Counted from the stretch's first letter, positions 25,735 through 35,438 are shown. The stretch is DNA of 44,643 nt from CAZUFB01 sp048173955 (GCA_048173955.1 DBEYOB010000167.1:1-44643); one strand, 5' to 3'. Translations and numbers: made by a program. The notes: generated by a model not told the origin, from the sequence alone.

Positions 25735-27141
25735 CTATCCCCGCCGCACGCGCACGATGTCGCCCGCGCGCAGCGGCGCGTCGCATGCGAACCGGTAGCG
25801 GTCCATCTGCCGGCTGGCGGCGGCGACCGGCTCGGCGACCCGGCCGCCGGCCCCGCCGTCGTGCGCCCAGCGCACGTCGGAGATGCTCAGGCGCCGCGCG
25901 GGGACGCCGGGGGACAGGACCTCGAGCTCGTCGGACGGCTCGAACCTGTTGCGTGCCACCGCCTCGGCCTCCCAGCCGAACGGGCCGCCCGGCAGCTCCC
26001 GGCATTCGAGCACTTCTGCCGCCCACAGCCACTCCGATCCCGACGCCGCCGACGCGGGCGCCTGATGGGCGGGGCCGTAGTAGAACCCGGTCGAGTACGG
26101 ATGGTGCGAGATCTTCTCGAGCTCGGGAGCCACCGACTCCGCCGGCTCGCCGTCGAGGACCCGCCGGTACGCGCCCACGACCGTCGCGGTGTAGAACGCC
26201 TTGCGGCCGCGCCCCTCGAGCTTGACCGCGTCGACGCCCGCCGCGGCGAGGTCGTCCAGGTGCGCGAGCATGTTGAGGTCGCACGAGTTGAACAGGTAGG
26301 TGGCGCCGCCGCGCCCGTCCTCCCCCGCGGGGTCCTCCTCGACCGGAAACGCCTGGCCGGGCCGCGACGGCTCGTGGAGCTCCCAGGCCCAGCGGCACGG
26401 CTGCGTGCAGCTGCCCCCGTTGGCGGCGCGACCGGTGAGGTAGTCGCTGATGAGGCAGCGCCCCGAGTACGCCATGCACATCGACCCGTGCGCGAACGCC
26501 TCGAGCTCGAGGTCGTCGGGGATGCGGGAGCGCATCGCGGCGATCTGCGCCACCGACATCTCCCGCGCGCAGACGATGCGGCTCGCCCCCAGCTCGTGCC
26601 AGACCAGGGCGGCGTCGGCGTTGGCGACGCTCGCCTGGGTGCTGACGTGCACCTTCACGTGCGGGGCGTGGCGGCGCGCCAGGCGCAGCGCCCCCAGGTC
26701 GGACACGATGAGGGCGTCCGCGCCGGCGGCCTCGACCAGCTCGAGGTAGGCGGGCAGCTCGGCGACGTCTGCCTCCCCCATGACGACGTTGCAGGCGACG
26801 TGCACCGCCACGCCCCGCCCGTGGGCGTAGGCAACGACGCGCTGCAGGTCGTCGCAGGTGAAGTTGGAGGCCCGCTTGCGCATGCCGAAGCGGTCGGTGG
26901 CGAGGTAGACGGCGTCGGCGCCGAAGCGGATCGCATACGCGAGCTGCTCGGGGCCGCCCGCCGGCGCGAGCAGCTCGAGCGGAATCGCCCGCGGCCTCCC
27001 AGGCGCCCCGCCTACCGCGGCGACGTCCGCGGTGGTTCCTCCCGCACCCGGCCGGCGCGCCGCCTCCTTGACGCCGGCGACCTTCCCCGCCCCGCTCGCC
27101 GCACCCTCGGCCGCCATGCCCCGCACGTCCGACACCATCAT
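25735..27141 (-). CDS. U32 family protein (RlhA/TrhP-like)
   Basis: A 468-residue member of the U32 (collagenase-like) family. Members such as TrhP and RlhA hydroxylate tRNA or rRNA rather than cleave protein. A TIM-barrel start (PLELLAPAGGPEQLAYAIRFGADAVYL) is followed by the conserved cysteine set C222, C229, C245, C249 (CMAYSGRC, then CTQPC), which binds an Fe-S cluster in studied members. The first 45 residues are a low-complexity extension. Start ATG 27141, or ATG 27138. Followed on the chromosome by an RNA pseudouridine synthase gene, which suits an RNA-modification role. Confidence 0.9.
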   Translation of the reverse strand: MMVSDVRGMAAEGAASGAGKVAGVKEAARRPGAGGTTADVAAVGGAPGRPRAIPLELLAPAGGPEQLAYAIRFGADAVYLATDRFGMRKRASNFTCDDLQRVVAYAHGRGVAVHVACNVVMGEADVAELPAYLELVEAAGADALIVSDLGALRLARRHAPHVKVHVSTQASVANADAALVWHELGASRIVCAREMSVAQIAAMRSRIPDDLELEAFAHGSMCMAYSGRCLISDYLTGRAANGGSCTQPCRWAWELHEPSRPGQAFPVEEDPAGEDGRGGATYLFNSCDLNMLAHLDDLAAAGVDAVKLEGRGRKAFYTATVVGAYRRVLDGEPAESVAPELEKISHHPYSTGFYYGPAHQAPASAASGSEWLWAAEVLECRELPGGPFGWEAEAVARNRFEPSDELEVLSPGVPARRLSISDVRWAHDGGAGGRVAEPVAAASRQMDRYRFACDAPLRAGDIVRVRRG

Positions 27142-27242
27142 GCACCCCAACCCTTCCGTCGCCTTCGTCAATCGCCGCCGCCGTACCGCGCCCGACTCGG
27201 CACCGGTACCGCCGGGCCGCCCGCGCCGCCGGGCAGTGCGCG

Positions 27243-28328
27243 TCACCAGTCGAGGCACCCGAGCGTCCCTATGAGCCCCTCGCCCGCCAGCTCCGCCATA
27301 TCGCGGGCGATGGGCGCCTCGAGCAACAGCCGCTCGCCGGTGACGGGCTGGACGAGCCTCGTGCGCCACGAGTGCAGCGCCGGCCGTCCGATGCGCCCCT
27401 CCGCGCCGCCGTACAGGGCGTCCCCGAGCAGCGGGTGGCCGATGTGCGCCATGTGGACGCGTATCTGGTGGGTCCGCCCCGTCTCGAGCCGCAGGGCCAC
27501 GAGCGAGCAGGGACGCCTGTCGGGCCCGGCGTCGAGCCCGGTCCCAGGCCCCGCGCCAGGCACGGTCCCGAGCACCCGGTAGTGCGTCACGGCGCGCTTG
27601 CCCCGCGCGTCCACGGCGCGTCTGATCGACTCCTCGTCCACGCGCGCGATGGGGGCGTCGACCACGCCGGCCTCGCGCCCGAACACGCCTTCGCACAGCG
27701 CCAGGTAGAGGCGCCCGCATCCCGGCACGCCGTTCTCCGCTCCGGCACCTCCCGTCGACCCGCCCTCCGCCCCGGCGTGCAGCGAGGCCTGCAGCCGCCC
27801 GTGCGCATAGGCGTTCTTCGCATAGACCAGAAGGCCGCTCGTCCCCAGGTCGAGCCGGTGGACGGGATAGAGCCGCGAGACGGGCGCCGGCCCCGTCGAG
27901 AGGAGGTGGTGCATCGCGAAGTTGCCCAGCGTCGCCGTCCGGTGGCCGGGGCACGGATGGACAACCTGGCCGGCGGGCTTATCGACCACCAGCAGGTCGT
28001 CGTCCTCGAAGACCACGTCGAGCGGCCCCGGCTGCGGCTCCACGCGCGGACGCTCGCCGGGAGCCAGGGGCGCGTCGGCCACGTTGGCCTCGACGATCTG
28101 CCCTGCCCGCACCTCCGCAGTCGTATGCGACGGGGCGCCGTCGAGCAGCAGGCCGAACGGCAAGGCCTTTGCCCGGCTGACCATCGCGCGCGACATGCCG
28201 AGGCGCTCCTCGAGAACGCGCCACAGGGGGTAGCCGTCGCAGCCCCCGTCGACGGCGCAGGCGACGTAGCGCCCCCGCGGGCGGCAGGCGGACGACGGCG
28301 GGGCGCCCGCCCCGGACGGCTCGCCCAC
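27243..28328 (-). CDS. RluA-family pseudouridine synthase
   Basis: RNA pseudouridine synthase of 361 residues, which isomerises uridine in rRNA or tRNA. The catalytic aspartate D160 lies in the motif VHRLDLGTSGLLVYAK. Other conserved parts are VVDKPAGQVVHP and TGRTHQIRVHMAHIGHPLLGD. An S4-like N-terminal part (about 35-85) is degenerate. A Gly/Ala-rich insert sits near residues 185-200. The GTG start at 28328 is one base after the DUF5662 stop, so the genes are coupled. Confidence 0.92.
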   Translation of the reverse strand: MGEPSGAGAPPSSACRPRGRYVACAVDGGCDGYPLWRVLEERLGMSRAMVSRAKALPFGLLLDGAPSHTTAEVRAGQIVEANVADAPLAPGERPRVEPQPGPLDVVFEDDDLLVVDKPAGQVVHPCPGHRTATLGNFAMHHLLSTGPAPVSRLYPVHRLDLGTSGLLVYAKNAYAHGRLQASLHAGAEGGSTGGAGAENGVPGCGRLYLALCEGVFGREAGVVDAPIARVDEESIRRAVDARGKRAVTHYRVLGTVPGAGPGTGLDAGPDRRPCSLVALRLETGRTHQIRVHMAHIGHPLLGDALYGGAEGRIGRPALHSWRTRLVQPVTGERLLLEAPIARDMAELAGEGLIGTLGCLDW

Positions 28329-28329
28329 C

Positions 28330-28977
28330 CTAGAACCGCCCTTTCTCGCCGAAGGTCGCGCGCGGCTTCACAATCGTGTCGCGCACCTCGCGCAGCGCGG
28401 CGTCCTCCCCCTTCTCGGCCAGCAGCTCGAGCAGGTACCTCAGGAGCGCGTCGGCGTCGGGGTGGATCGGGACGGGCCCGGCGCCGTGCTCGCGCTCGTA
28501 GTATGCGAGCGAGCTGGCGTCAGTGTAGGCGTCCTTCTCGTAAACCCGGCTGGCGGCGATGCGGTCGCAGAACATCTCGACCACGTAGCGCGTGGGCATC
28601 GGCATGCCGACGCAGGCGTTCCCCGACCTGCCGTCGAGGTCGACCCAGTACTCGAAATGGTGTTTGTTGCGGCCCTTGTGGTGGAGCCACGCCTCGGAAT
28701 ACCCCTTGTGGATGCGCTCGGCCGCGTTGGGGCTGCGGTAGCCCTGAAAGTAGCGCGCCCCCACCCAGAACTCGGTCGGCCCGTACTTCGACAGGTCGTG
28801 CAGCAGCCCCTGCCGGTAGAGCCCGACGCGGAAGCAGTAGCGCATGACCAGGAGCTTGTGGCGTGTTATGGTGCGGAGGTGCCCCCACACGTTGCGCCAG
28901 CTGAGGTGCGGCTCGACGTTTTGGGCGGAGTCGAGGCGAGGGCGGTTCTCACCGGGCCTCTCAGACAACTGGCCCAC
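28330..28977 (-). CDS. DUF5662 family protein
   Basis: A 215-residue protein that matches the DUF5662 pattern: ITRHKLLVMRYCFRVGLYRQGLLHDLSKYGPTEF, then GYSEAWLHHKGRNKHHFEYW. The His/Asp-rich motifs (HDLSKY, HHKGRNKHH) look like a metal site as in HD-type proteins. The function is not known to me. A GTG start at 28977 is used but its ribosome site is poor; the true start may lie at the conserved region around residue 25. Confidence 0.8.
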   Translation of the reverse strand: MGQLSERPGENRPRLDSAQNVEPHLSWRNVWGHLRTITRHKLLVMRYCFRVGLYRQGLLHDLSKYGPTEFWVGARYFQGYRSPNAAERIHKGYSEAWLHHKGRNKHHFEYWVDLDGRSGNACVGMPMPTRYVVEMFCDRIAASRVYEKDAYTDASSLAYYEREHGAGPVPIHPDADALLRYLLELLAEKGEDAALREVRDTIVKPRATFGEKGRF

Positions 28978-29131
28978 CGCTCCCGACCGCCATCGATTCG
29001 AATGCCATAGGGTCCTCCAATCGCATGTTTTCAGACATTATAGGCGGACGCGAACCGAATCGCTTCCGTGGCGGAACCTTTCCCACGCAAGCGCATGCCG
29101 CGGGCGCCGGTTCCGGCCGGGCCCCGTGCGC

Positions 29132-29137
29132 TATAAT
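29132..29137 (+). promoter_or_regulatory. -10 box of the NrfD operon
   Basis: A consensus TATAAT, 79 bp upstream of the NrfD start. The -35 region (around 29111, TTCCGG) is poor, so activation by a regulator is possible. Confidence 0.5.
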
Positions 29138-29215
29138 GACACACCGTGATAGCTCACCGATTCTACCTGGCCAGCGACAAGCCCGATGGTGCTCGCCGGC
29201 CGAAGGGCGGGAGGC

Positions 29216-30082
29216 ATGTTCGGGATCTCCGTCGTCATCTATCTGTTTCTCGCCGGCTCGGGGGCGGGCCTCTACCTCGTCTCCCACCTCATCGAGCGCG
29301 CCTATATGCCCAAGGCGCGCAGACCGCGCGACCTGAGCCTGCTCTACCAGAAAATACAGATTGCATCGCTCGTCGCCGTCGGCGTCGGCGCGCTCTTTCT
29401 TCTGGCTGACCTGGGAAGGCCCGAGAAGTTCCTCCTGGTGTTCCAAGGGCTCGGGACGTCTCTGCTGTCGCTCGGCGCCCTTCTCATCGTCCTGTTCGTC
29501 GCCGTCATCGCCGCCCGCATCGCCTGCGGTTCCGCAGCGACGCGCGCGTTGCGGCGCCTGCTCCCCGCGCTCGATGTGTGCGGCGCGGCGATCGCCGTCG
29601 GCGTGATTCTGTACACCGGCTTCTTCCTCATGCAGATGCAGGCGATTCCCGTCTGGCAAACCTGGCTGGTCGTCGCCCTGTTCTCCGTGTCGTCGGTCTC
29701 GGCCGGCCTCGCCCTGTTCGCCCTGTTCTCTTCCCTGTCGCTCAGAAGGCGCCGCCTGCCGCTTGCCACTTCGGCGGCGCTCGCCACCGACAGGGTCGCC
29801 CTGATTCTCGAGGCAATCCTGCTGGCCTGCTTCATCGCCTGGGGCGTCAACGGGGAAAGCGCCGCGCGCGAGGCGTGCCGACGTTTGCTGTCGGGCGACC
29901 TCGCCTGTGCCTTTTGGGCGCTCGCAATCGTCGGGATTGCCCTCCCCCTCGCAGCTGGCCTGTTCCAAAGGCGGCGCATGAACCTTGTGCTCGTCGTTGA
30001 ATGCTGTTGCGTGATTCTCGGGTGCTTTTTGCTAAGGTATTGCGTCATGGCATCGTCGGTTCGGTCGTTCGCGCTCGGATGA
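29216..30082 (+). CDS. NrfD/DmsC-like membrane subunit
   Basis: A 288-residue protein with eight hydrophobic segments, which fits the NrfD/PsrC family that passes electrons between the quinone pool and a molybdopterin enzyme via an Fe-S subunit. Family features: an opening GAGLYLVSHLIER after the first TM, then RPEKFLLVF in the second loop. The start is taken at ATG 29216; ATG 29186 lacks a ribosome site. It is the most likely anchor for the convergent molybdoenzyme operon at 31.5-35.3 kb. Confidence 0.82.
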   Translation: MFGISVVIYLFLAGSGAGLYLVSHLIERAYMPKARRPRDLSLLYQKIQIASLVAVGVGALFLLADLGRPEKFLLVFQGLGTSLLSLGALLIVLFVAVIAARIACGSAATRALRRLLPALDVCGAAIAVGVILYTGFFLMQMQAIPVWQTWLVVALFSVSSVSAGLALFALFSSLSLRRRRLPLATSAALATDRVALILEAILLACFIAWGVNGESAAREACRRLLSGDLACAFWALAIVGIALPLAAGLFQRRRMNLVLVVECCCVILGCFLLRYCVMASSVRSFALG

Positions 30083-30135
30083 GCCCGGGGGGCTCTCTTG
30101 TGCAGGCGGCAATGGCACGTTCGGAAAGGCACGCG

Positions 30136-30507
30136 ATGGTCGACTTCAGAATCGACGACACATCCTGCATCCCCATCTGGGTGCAGCTGCGGAACTACAT
30201 CCTGCACCTCATACTCTCGGGGGCCTGCCCCGAGGGCAGCCAGCTGCCCTCGGTGCGCGAGCTTTCGAGCGAGCTGGCCGTCAACTACAACACCGTTCGC
30301 AAGGTGTACAACGACCTCACCAAAGACGGCTTCATCGCCACCGAGCGGGGCCGGGGCACCTTCGTCTGCGACGCGCAGAAGGCGCGGGAGGCCGCAAGCA
30401 CCGACGTCATCGAGGTTCTGGCCGACGACTTCATCAACAAATGCCACGACATGGGCTTCTCGTCCCGTGAAATCCTGCAGCTCATGCAGCAAAAACTGGG
30501 AGGTTGA
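30136..30507 (+). CDS. GntR family regulator (YtrA type)
   Basis: A 123-residue repressor-type protein with a winged-helix GntR domain (IPIWVQLRNYILHLILSGACPEGSQLPSVRELSSELAVNYNTVRKVYNDLTKDGFI) and only a short C-terminal helix, as in the YtrA subgroup that often controls membrane or transport genes. The start is ATG 30136 with GGAAAGG upstream; an earlier ATG at 30112 is possible. It sits 2 bp before the SPFH gene and likely controls its own operon. Confidence 0.88.
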   Translation: MVDFRIDDTSCIPIWVQLRNYILHLILSGACPEGSQLPSVRELSSELAVNYNTVRKVYNDLTKDGFIATERGRGTFVCDAQKAREAASTDVIEVLADDFINKCHDMGFSSREILQLMQQKLGG

Positions 30508-30509
30508 CA

Positions 30510-31472
30510 ATGGGTAGGGCAGATCGCCGAGAGACGCCGGGCCGCAGCGGACGGCCCTTGAACAGCGCTTCCAGGCGCGGGTGGGGCGGAGCCGACCCGG
30601 AGCGCTCCGGTTTCGTCATCGAGGAGAACAGGGCCAACCGCAACGGCTCCTACCTGTTTTCCCTACTCGTGTTCTGCACGGCGTTCGCGCTTGCCGCCCT
30701 TCTGGTCGGCTTGGCCGCCGGTTCCGTGGCGGGCCTGGTCGCCGGCCTTGCCGTCGGGGTGCTCTCCGCCGCGACGGTGCGCGTCGCCATGACATGGGAG
30801 CGCGTCGTCGTCACGCGCTTCGGCACCGTGAAGCGCGTCGCCGGGCCGGGAATCTACCTCGTCATCCCCTTCCTCGAGTCGGCGTCCATGTCGGTCGACC
30901 AGCGCCTCATCACCACGTCGTTCACCGCTGAGGAGGCCCTGACCTCCGACCTTGTCCCGGTCGACGTCGACGCCGTCATCTTCTGGATGGTGTGGAACGC
31001 CCGTAAGGCGTGCACCGAGGTGCAGGACTACCCCATGGCGGTCGCATGGTCCGCCCAGACCGCGCTGCGCGACGTGATCGGGCGCACCGAGCTCGGCGAC
31101 CTCGCGCGGCGGCGCAAGCAGCTCGACGCCGAACTGCAAGAGATTCTCGACACCAAGTCGCAGGACTGGGGCATCACCGTGGTGTCCGTGGAGATCCGCA
31201 ACATCATCGTGCCCGAAGACCTGCAAGACGCCCTCTCCCAGGAGGCGCAGGCCGAACGCGAGAAGAACGCGCGCATCCTCCTCGCCGAGGTCGAGCGCGA
31301 CATCTCGGAGCTCCTTGTGGAGGCTGCGGACACCTACGACAAGAATGAGACCGCCTTGCAGCTGCGCACGCTGAGCGCTGTCTCGGAAAGCACCAAGAAG
31401 AACGGCGGGCTCGTCATCGCGCCGAGCGGGATCGGCGACGTACTGGCAAAACTCGAGGCGTTGGCGAAGTGA
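30510..31472 (+). CDS. SPFH/band-7 (slipin-like) membrane protein
   Basis: A 320-residue protein with two N-terminal TM segments (about 47-92) and a band-7 domain (about 97-290): VVVTRFGTVKRVAGPGIYLVIPF, then DAVIFWMVWNARKA and IRNIIVPEDLQDALSQEAQAEREKNAR. SPFH proteins form membrane scaffolds and often pair with membrane complexes. The ATG at 30510 has GGGAGG six bases upstream. Its link with a GntR gene and an NrfD gene hints at organisation of the respiratory complex. Confidence 0.92.
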   Translation: MGRADRRETPGRSGRPLNSASRRGWGGADPERSGFVIEENRANRNGSYLFSLLVFCTAFALAALLVGLAAGSVAGLVAGLAVGVLSAATVRVAMTWERVVVTRFGTVKRVAGPGIYLVIPFLESASMSVDQRLITTSFTAEEALTSDLVPVDVDAVIFWMVWNARKACTEVQDYPMAVAWSAQTALRDVIGRTELGDLARRRKQLDAELQEILDTKSQDWGITVVSVEIRNIIVPEDLQDALSQEAQAEREKNARILLAEVERDISELLVEAADTYDKNETALQLRTLSAVSESTKKNGGLVIAPSGIGDVLAKLEALAK

Positions 31473-31493
31473 CAGAAGGGCGACGCGGACATC

Positions 31494-31530
31494 AAGGCCC
31501 GCCTTGGGACGAAACCAAGGCGGGCCTTTT
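31494..31530 (+). terminator. Strong terminator between convergent operons
   Basis: A 14-bp perfect stem AAGGCCCGCCTTGG/CCAAGGCGGGCCTT is followed by TT on the plus strand. It lies 22 bp after the SPFH stop and 27 bp before the torD-like stop, so it can serve both convergent units. Confidence 0.9.
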
Positions 31531-31556
31531 CCCACTCCGCGCGCGTTCGTCGGCAA

Positions 31557-32216
31557 CTATGCGAGCAAAAGCATGCCGAGCTCGGCGATCAAGCGGTAGG
31601 CATCCGTTTGCGCCCCCTGCTCGACGGTCTCAAAGCACGGGCCCCACCAACGGCTTCCATGGTTTTCATAGAGTTCGATTGCGGCATGCGCCGCAGACGC
31701 CGCCCCTCCTGCGACCTGATCGAGCAAACCGGCCAAAAAGGTCAGCTCCATCCCGATGTTGTCTCCGGGAATCATCCCCCCTCCCGATCTGGCGAACCCA
31801 GCGCGCAGATAGAGGGCATCGAGGTCTTTCGCGGTGTTGTTCACCACAAGCAAGGGCAGCTCCCCGCCGTCCCTTTGGGCCAAAAACAGCGACTCGCACG
31901 GCTGCACGACAGGATGCTTGGGATGGGCGAACAGGCGTGTGTAGTCGCAACGCAGACCGTCGAGCGTCGCCGTCCCGAACGCGCCCTCCCAATCGGACGC
32001 CGGCATGGCACCGACGCCCAACCGCACCAGCTCGTCGACAATCGCGGCGGCGCTTTCGGCGAGCGAGCCGTCGCAGGCGCTTGCTGCAAGCTCCGGCGTC
32101 GGGAGGCGCACAAACATGCCCACCATCGTCGCGCCGTCCCTCAAGACGGCAGCCCAGTCGGAACGGTCGGCACCTGCGGGCAAGGAAGCAAATCGCTTGA
32201 GCGCGCTATCCGTCAT
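31557..32216 (-). CDS. TorD/DmsD-family chaperone
   Basis: A 219-residue all-helical chaperone that binds the Tat signal of a molybdoenzyme and holds it until the cofactor is loaded. Family signs: LRCDYTRLFAHPKHPVVQPCESLF in the first half and GDNIGMELTFLAGLL in the second. It is the last gene of the three-gene molybdoenzyme operon, 66 bp after the Fe-S subunit gene in transcription order. Its specific client is the adjacent reductase. Confidence 0.9.
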   Translation of the reverse strand: MTDSALKRFASLPAGADRSDWAAVLRDGATMVGMFVRLPTPELAASACDGSLAESAAAIVDELVRLGVGAMPASDWEGAFGTATLDGLRCDYTRLFAHPKHPVVQPCESLFLAQRDGGELPLLVVNNTAKDLDALYLRAGFARSGGGMIPGDNIGMELTFLAGLLDQVAGGAASAAHAAIELYENHGSRWWGPCFETVEQGAQTDAYRLIAELGMLLLA

Positions 32217-32282
32217 GATCCCTCCCCATGCGACGGGGCGGCCGCGCGCCGCGCAAGCCGCCCCGCGACGTCCATGTCCGCG

Positions 32283-32897
32283 CTAGATCAGATAGATCGT
32301 CGAGGGGCTGGTTCCCTCACCCTCCATATAGCGCATGGTCTCCCTGCCCTCGAGCAGCTTCGAGACTTCGGAGTCGGGATCGTCAAGATCTCCCCAATAG
32401 CGGGCCCTGCCGGGGCACAGCTCCATGCACGCCGGCTGTCCTCCCGCCTCGATGCGCTGGTAGCAGAAGTTGCACTTGCTCACCGTCCCCGCCAGATGCT
32501 CGGGCTCCATACCATCGCCCGTCGAGAAATCGAGATAGTACTCCGGCTGCTCCATATACGTTCGGACATCGTAGGGGCATGCGGCGATGCACGCCTTGCA
32601 ACCGATGCATTCCTCGGAGTTGATAAGCACGACTCCGTCCTCCGTCTGGTACGACGCCCCAGTCGGGCAGACCTCGACGCACGGAGCGTTCTCGCAGTGC
32701 TGGCAGGACAGGGGTATGAAGGTCATATCGACCTCGGGGAACGTTCCTCCTCCGCAGTCGGTGTTGGTGCTGCCGGTCGTTACGATGTGGTTCCATCGAA
32801 CGTCGATGGGAAGGTTGTTCGCCACCTTGCAGGCAACAGCGCACGTCTGGCACCCAAAACAGCGCTTCGTGTCGATAACCATGGCATATTTGGTCAT
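32283..32897 (-). CDS. 4Fe-4S electron-transfer subunit (DmsB-like)
   Basis: A 204-residue ferredoxin subunit with four cysteine groups. Examples are C13-x2-C16-x2-C19-x3-C23 and C97-x2-C100-x2-C103-x3-C107; the last group (KCNFCYQRIEAGGQPACMELCPG) gives the DmsB/NrfC pattern of four clusters. It carries electrons from the membrane subunit to the molybdopterin subunit. No own Tat signal is seen, so it is probably exported with the catalytic subunit. It starts 11 bp after the catalytic gene stop. Confidence 0.95.
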   Translation of the reverse strand: MTKYAMVIDTKRCFGCQTCAVACKVANNLPIDVRWNHIVTTGSTNTDCGGGTFPEVDMTFIPLSCQHCENAPCVEVCPTGASYQTEDGVVLINSEECIGCKACIAACPYDVRTYMEQPEYYLDFSTGDGMEPEHLAGTVSKCNFCYQRIEAGGQPACMELCPGRARYWGDLDDPDSEVSKLLEGRETMRYMEGEGTSPSTIYLI

Positions 32898-32908
32898 TTT
32901 CGGCCCCC

Positions 32909-35344
32909 TTAAGCTTTCTCGATGGCCACGACGCAGTCGTTGAACGGCTGGTTGGCACAGAAGGCGTTACTCTGCTTGGTGCCCAGGTTGGACAGATGCC
33001 CGTCGATGACCTGCTTGCTGGTCCAGCCTTTCACGGCACTCAAGATTCCCTTGGGGTTGTTGGGGCGGATGCGCGCATGGGCGACAAGATAGCCGCGGTC
33101 GTTGTACACGCGGACCTGGTCGCCGTCGGCAATGCCGTACTCCTCGGCATCTTCGGGCCCGATGTAGACCCACTGCTCCGTATCGACCTCGCGCAGCACC
33201 GGGACCTCGCCCCACTGGACATGCGTCCGGAACCTGCTGTGCTCGGAAATGAGCTGCAGCGGATACTTCTGGCGCATCTCGGAATCCTCCGCAACCTCGA
33301 GCGCGGGCTCCCAGTAGGGCAGGTATTCCTTCTCGTAGTCGAACTCGGGGGCGTAATCGTTCGACGGCTTGGGGTCCTCGAGATAGAAGGCGGCACGACC
33401 GGTGGCCGTCGGGAACACGCCGCCCTCGGCAAAGACATAGGGCGCGTCGCTGGCGGGAATTTCCTTCACCGAACCCTTTTCGACAAGGTTCTCATAGGTT
33501 AGCCCGAGCTCGCGCGCCGTGTCGTTGTCGAACAGCATGCGAATCCACTCTTCGGTGGTGTACTGGAAATACTCCCCATACCCGAGCGCATCGGCCAGCA
33601 GCTTGAGAATTTCGAAATCGGGCTTGGAGTCGCCCAGGGGCGGCAGGGCAGGAGACTGGTACACGAGGCACGAATGCGTCAGCATCATGGCCATGAGGTC
33701 TTCGGTCTCGAACCAATGGCAGCACGGCAGGACGTAGTCGGCATATTCGGCGGTCTCCGACATGGTCATGTCGGTTACCACAAGTAGGTCGAGCGCTTTC
33801 ATAGCCTCGATGGTCTCGTTGCGGTCGGCCCTGTTGGCGATCGGGTTCACATATGCGATGTACATGCCGCGAAGCTCACACGGCTCGTCGTTGTACACAT
33901 GGTCCACGACCGCTTCCTTGAGGCGGAAGATCTGATAGGTGGGGCGAGATTCCACCGGACACGGGACATCGGTAACCGCAGCGGCGTTGAGACCGTAGCT
34001 GCCGACCGTGTTGCACACACCGATGCCTGCGCCGGATTTTCCGACATTGCCGGTGAGCAGGGCGAGCGCAACCATGCAGCTGTAGTTCCAGTGGCCGTTG
34101 TAGTAGTGGTCGGCGCCGAACACCGTATAGATGGTCGAGGGCGTCTCCTGGGCATACATCTGCGTCAGGCGCTCGATATCTTCGACGGAGATACCCGTCA
34201 CCTCGGCGGCGCGGTCGACCGGCCATTCGGCGATGCGCTCGAGCAGCAGCGTGTATGCCGTGGTGACGGTCTGGCCGTCGACCTCGGCGGTTCCCTCGAT
34301 GACCGGCTCGGCGATGTTTTCGGGAACGTCGAAGTTGCCGTCGGCGTCCATGACGACGATGGCGTCCTCTTCGCTCCCCGCCTCCGCCTTGCCCAGGTCG
34401 GACAAGCGAAGGAACTTGTGGGTATCGGGCTTCACCAAGAACGGGGCGACCGTGTGGTTGGTCAGGAAATCGACGTCCTGCCAGCCGTTTTCCACAACCA
34501 CGCTCATCATGCCCATCGCCAGGGCACCGTCGGTTCCCGACTTGATCGGCACATACCAGTCGGACAGGGCGGCGTTGGCGTTGTAGAGCGGGTCGATGGT
34601 CACCAGGTTTCCGCCGTTGAGGTGGGACTGGGTGATGAACTGCGTAACGTGCATCTGGGAAACGGCGGGGTTGGCGCCCCAGATGAGAATGGTCTTTGCA
34701 TTTGCAAGGTCTTTGGGCTCGTTGGCCGTGTTGAAATACGAGGAGCCCATCATGCGGCTGCAGACATATTTCGTGGCGGCATCAACCGCGTTGCCGAGGT
34801 TGGACATGCCCAGCGCTTGCTTGAAGCGCGAGTAGATGCTCGTCGACCCGTTGCCGCCGACTCCACCGAACTGCCCCGTCAGGCCGCCGGCGCACATGGC
34901 GGTCGGCCCGTACTCGTCGGTGATTGCCTTCCATTTCTCGGCGATTTCAGAGATCGCCTCGTCCCAGGTGATCTCTTCCCACTCGCCTGCCCCTCGTTCC
35001 CCGACGCGCCGAAGCGGCGTCGTGAGGCGGTCGGGGTTGTAAACACGGTACGGATGCGTATAGCCCTTCTGACAGATTCGGTTGTAGGCCGGATCGTCAA
35101 GCTCGCGCATGGAAGTCCTGATCAGCTTTCCGTCCTTGACGTGCAGGTTGAGCGAACAACCGCCGTTGCAGAAGCTGCGGCATACCGCGGGGCACACCTC
35201 CTCCGACGACGCCTCCTCCGCCGCGGCGGCAACCGGGTCGAAACCGATCAGGCCCGACGTTCCGGCAGCGACGGCGACCGCGGCACTTCCTTTCAGAAAG
35301 CTTCTACGAGAACAGGATGCCTGGTGCCCATTTGCCATGCTCAT
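32909..35344 (-). CDS. Tat-exported molybdopterin oxidoreductase catalytic subunit
   Basis: An 811-residue member of the DMSO reductase family. The Tat signal is SRRSFLK (12-18) plus a hydrophobic stretch. The N-terminal Fe-S site is C55-x3-C59-x3-C63-x27-C91 with one extra Cys at 51. The conserved chain follows: RLTTPLRRVGERGAGEWEEITWDEA, then GSYGLNAAAVTD and LVVTDMTMSETAEYADYVLP, then a C-terminal Mo-bisMGD domain (FRTHVQWGEVP). The substrate cannot be inferred; the family includes DMSO, TMAO, polysulfide, tetrathionate and aromatic dehydroxylase enzymes. The start is ATG 35344 with GGAG upstream. Confidence 0.93.
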   Translation of the reverse strand: MSMANGHQASCSRRSFLKGSAAVAVAAGTSGLIGFDPVAAAAEEASSEEVCPAVCRSFCNGGCSLNLHVKDGKLIRTSMRELDDPAYNRICQKGYTHPYRVYNPDRLTTPLRRVGERGAGEWEEITWDEAISEIAEKWKAITDEYGPTAMCAGGLTGQFGGVGGNGSTSIYSRFKQALGMSNLGNAVDAATKYVCSRMMGSSYFNTANEPKDLANAKTILIWGANPAVSQMHVTQFITQSHLNGGNLVTIDPLYNANAALSDWYVPIKSGTDGALAMGMMSVVVENGWQDVDFLTNHTVAPFLVKPDTHKFLRLSDLGKAEAGSEEDAIVVMDADGNFDVPENIAEPVIEGTAEVDGQTVTTAYTLLLERIAEWPVDRAAEVTGISVEDIERLTQMYAQETPSTIYTVFGADHYYNGHWNYSCMVALALLTGNVGKSGAGIGVCNTVGSYGLNAAAVTDVPCPVESRPTYQIFRLKEAVVDHVYNDEPCELRGMYIAYVNPIANRADRNETIEAMKALDLLVVTDMTMSETAEYADYVLPCCHWFETEDLMAMMLTHSCLVYQSPALPPLGDSKPDFEILKLLADALGYGEYFQYTTEEWIRMLFDNDTARELGLTYENLVEKGSVKEIPASDAPYVFAEGGVFPTATGRAAFYLEDPKPSNDYAPEFDYEKEYLPYWEPALEVAEDSEMRQKYPLQLISEHSRFRTHVQWGEVPVLREVDTEQWVYIGPEDAEEYGIADGDQVRVYNDRGYLVAHARIRPNNPKGILSAVKGWTSKQVIDGHLSNLGTKQSNAFCANQPFNDCVVAIEKA

Positions 35345-35438
35345 TCCCTCTCCTCTCGTCCTCTTGCCCTTCCTCCACAAGGACATGAGGCAAACATGCA
35401 GGTAACGTCCCCTTTTTCGTTCCCCATGTCCTGATACT

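Noticed and set aside
25546..27582. 678-codon frame on the plus strand
   Set aside because: Antisense to the U32 gene; Arg/Val/Gly-rich with no motif.
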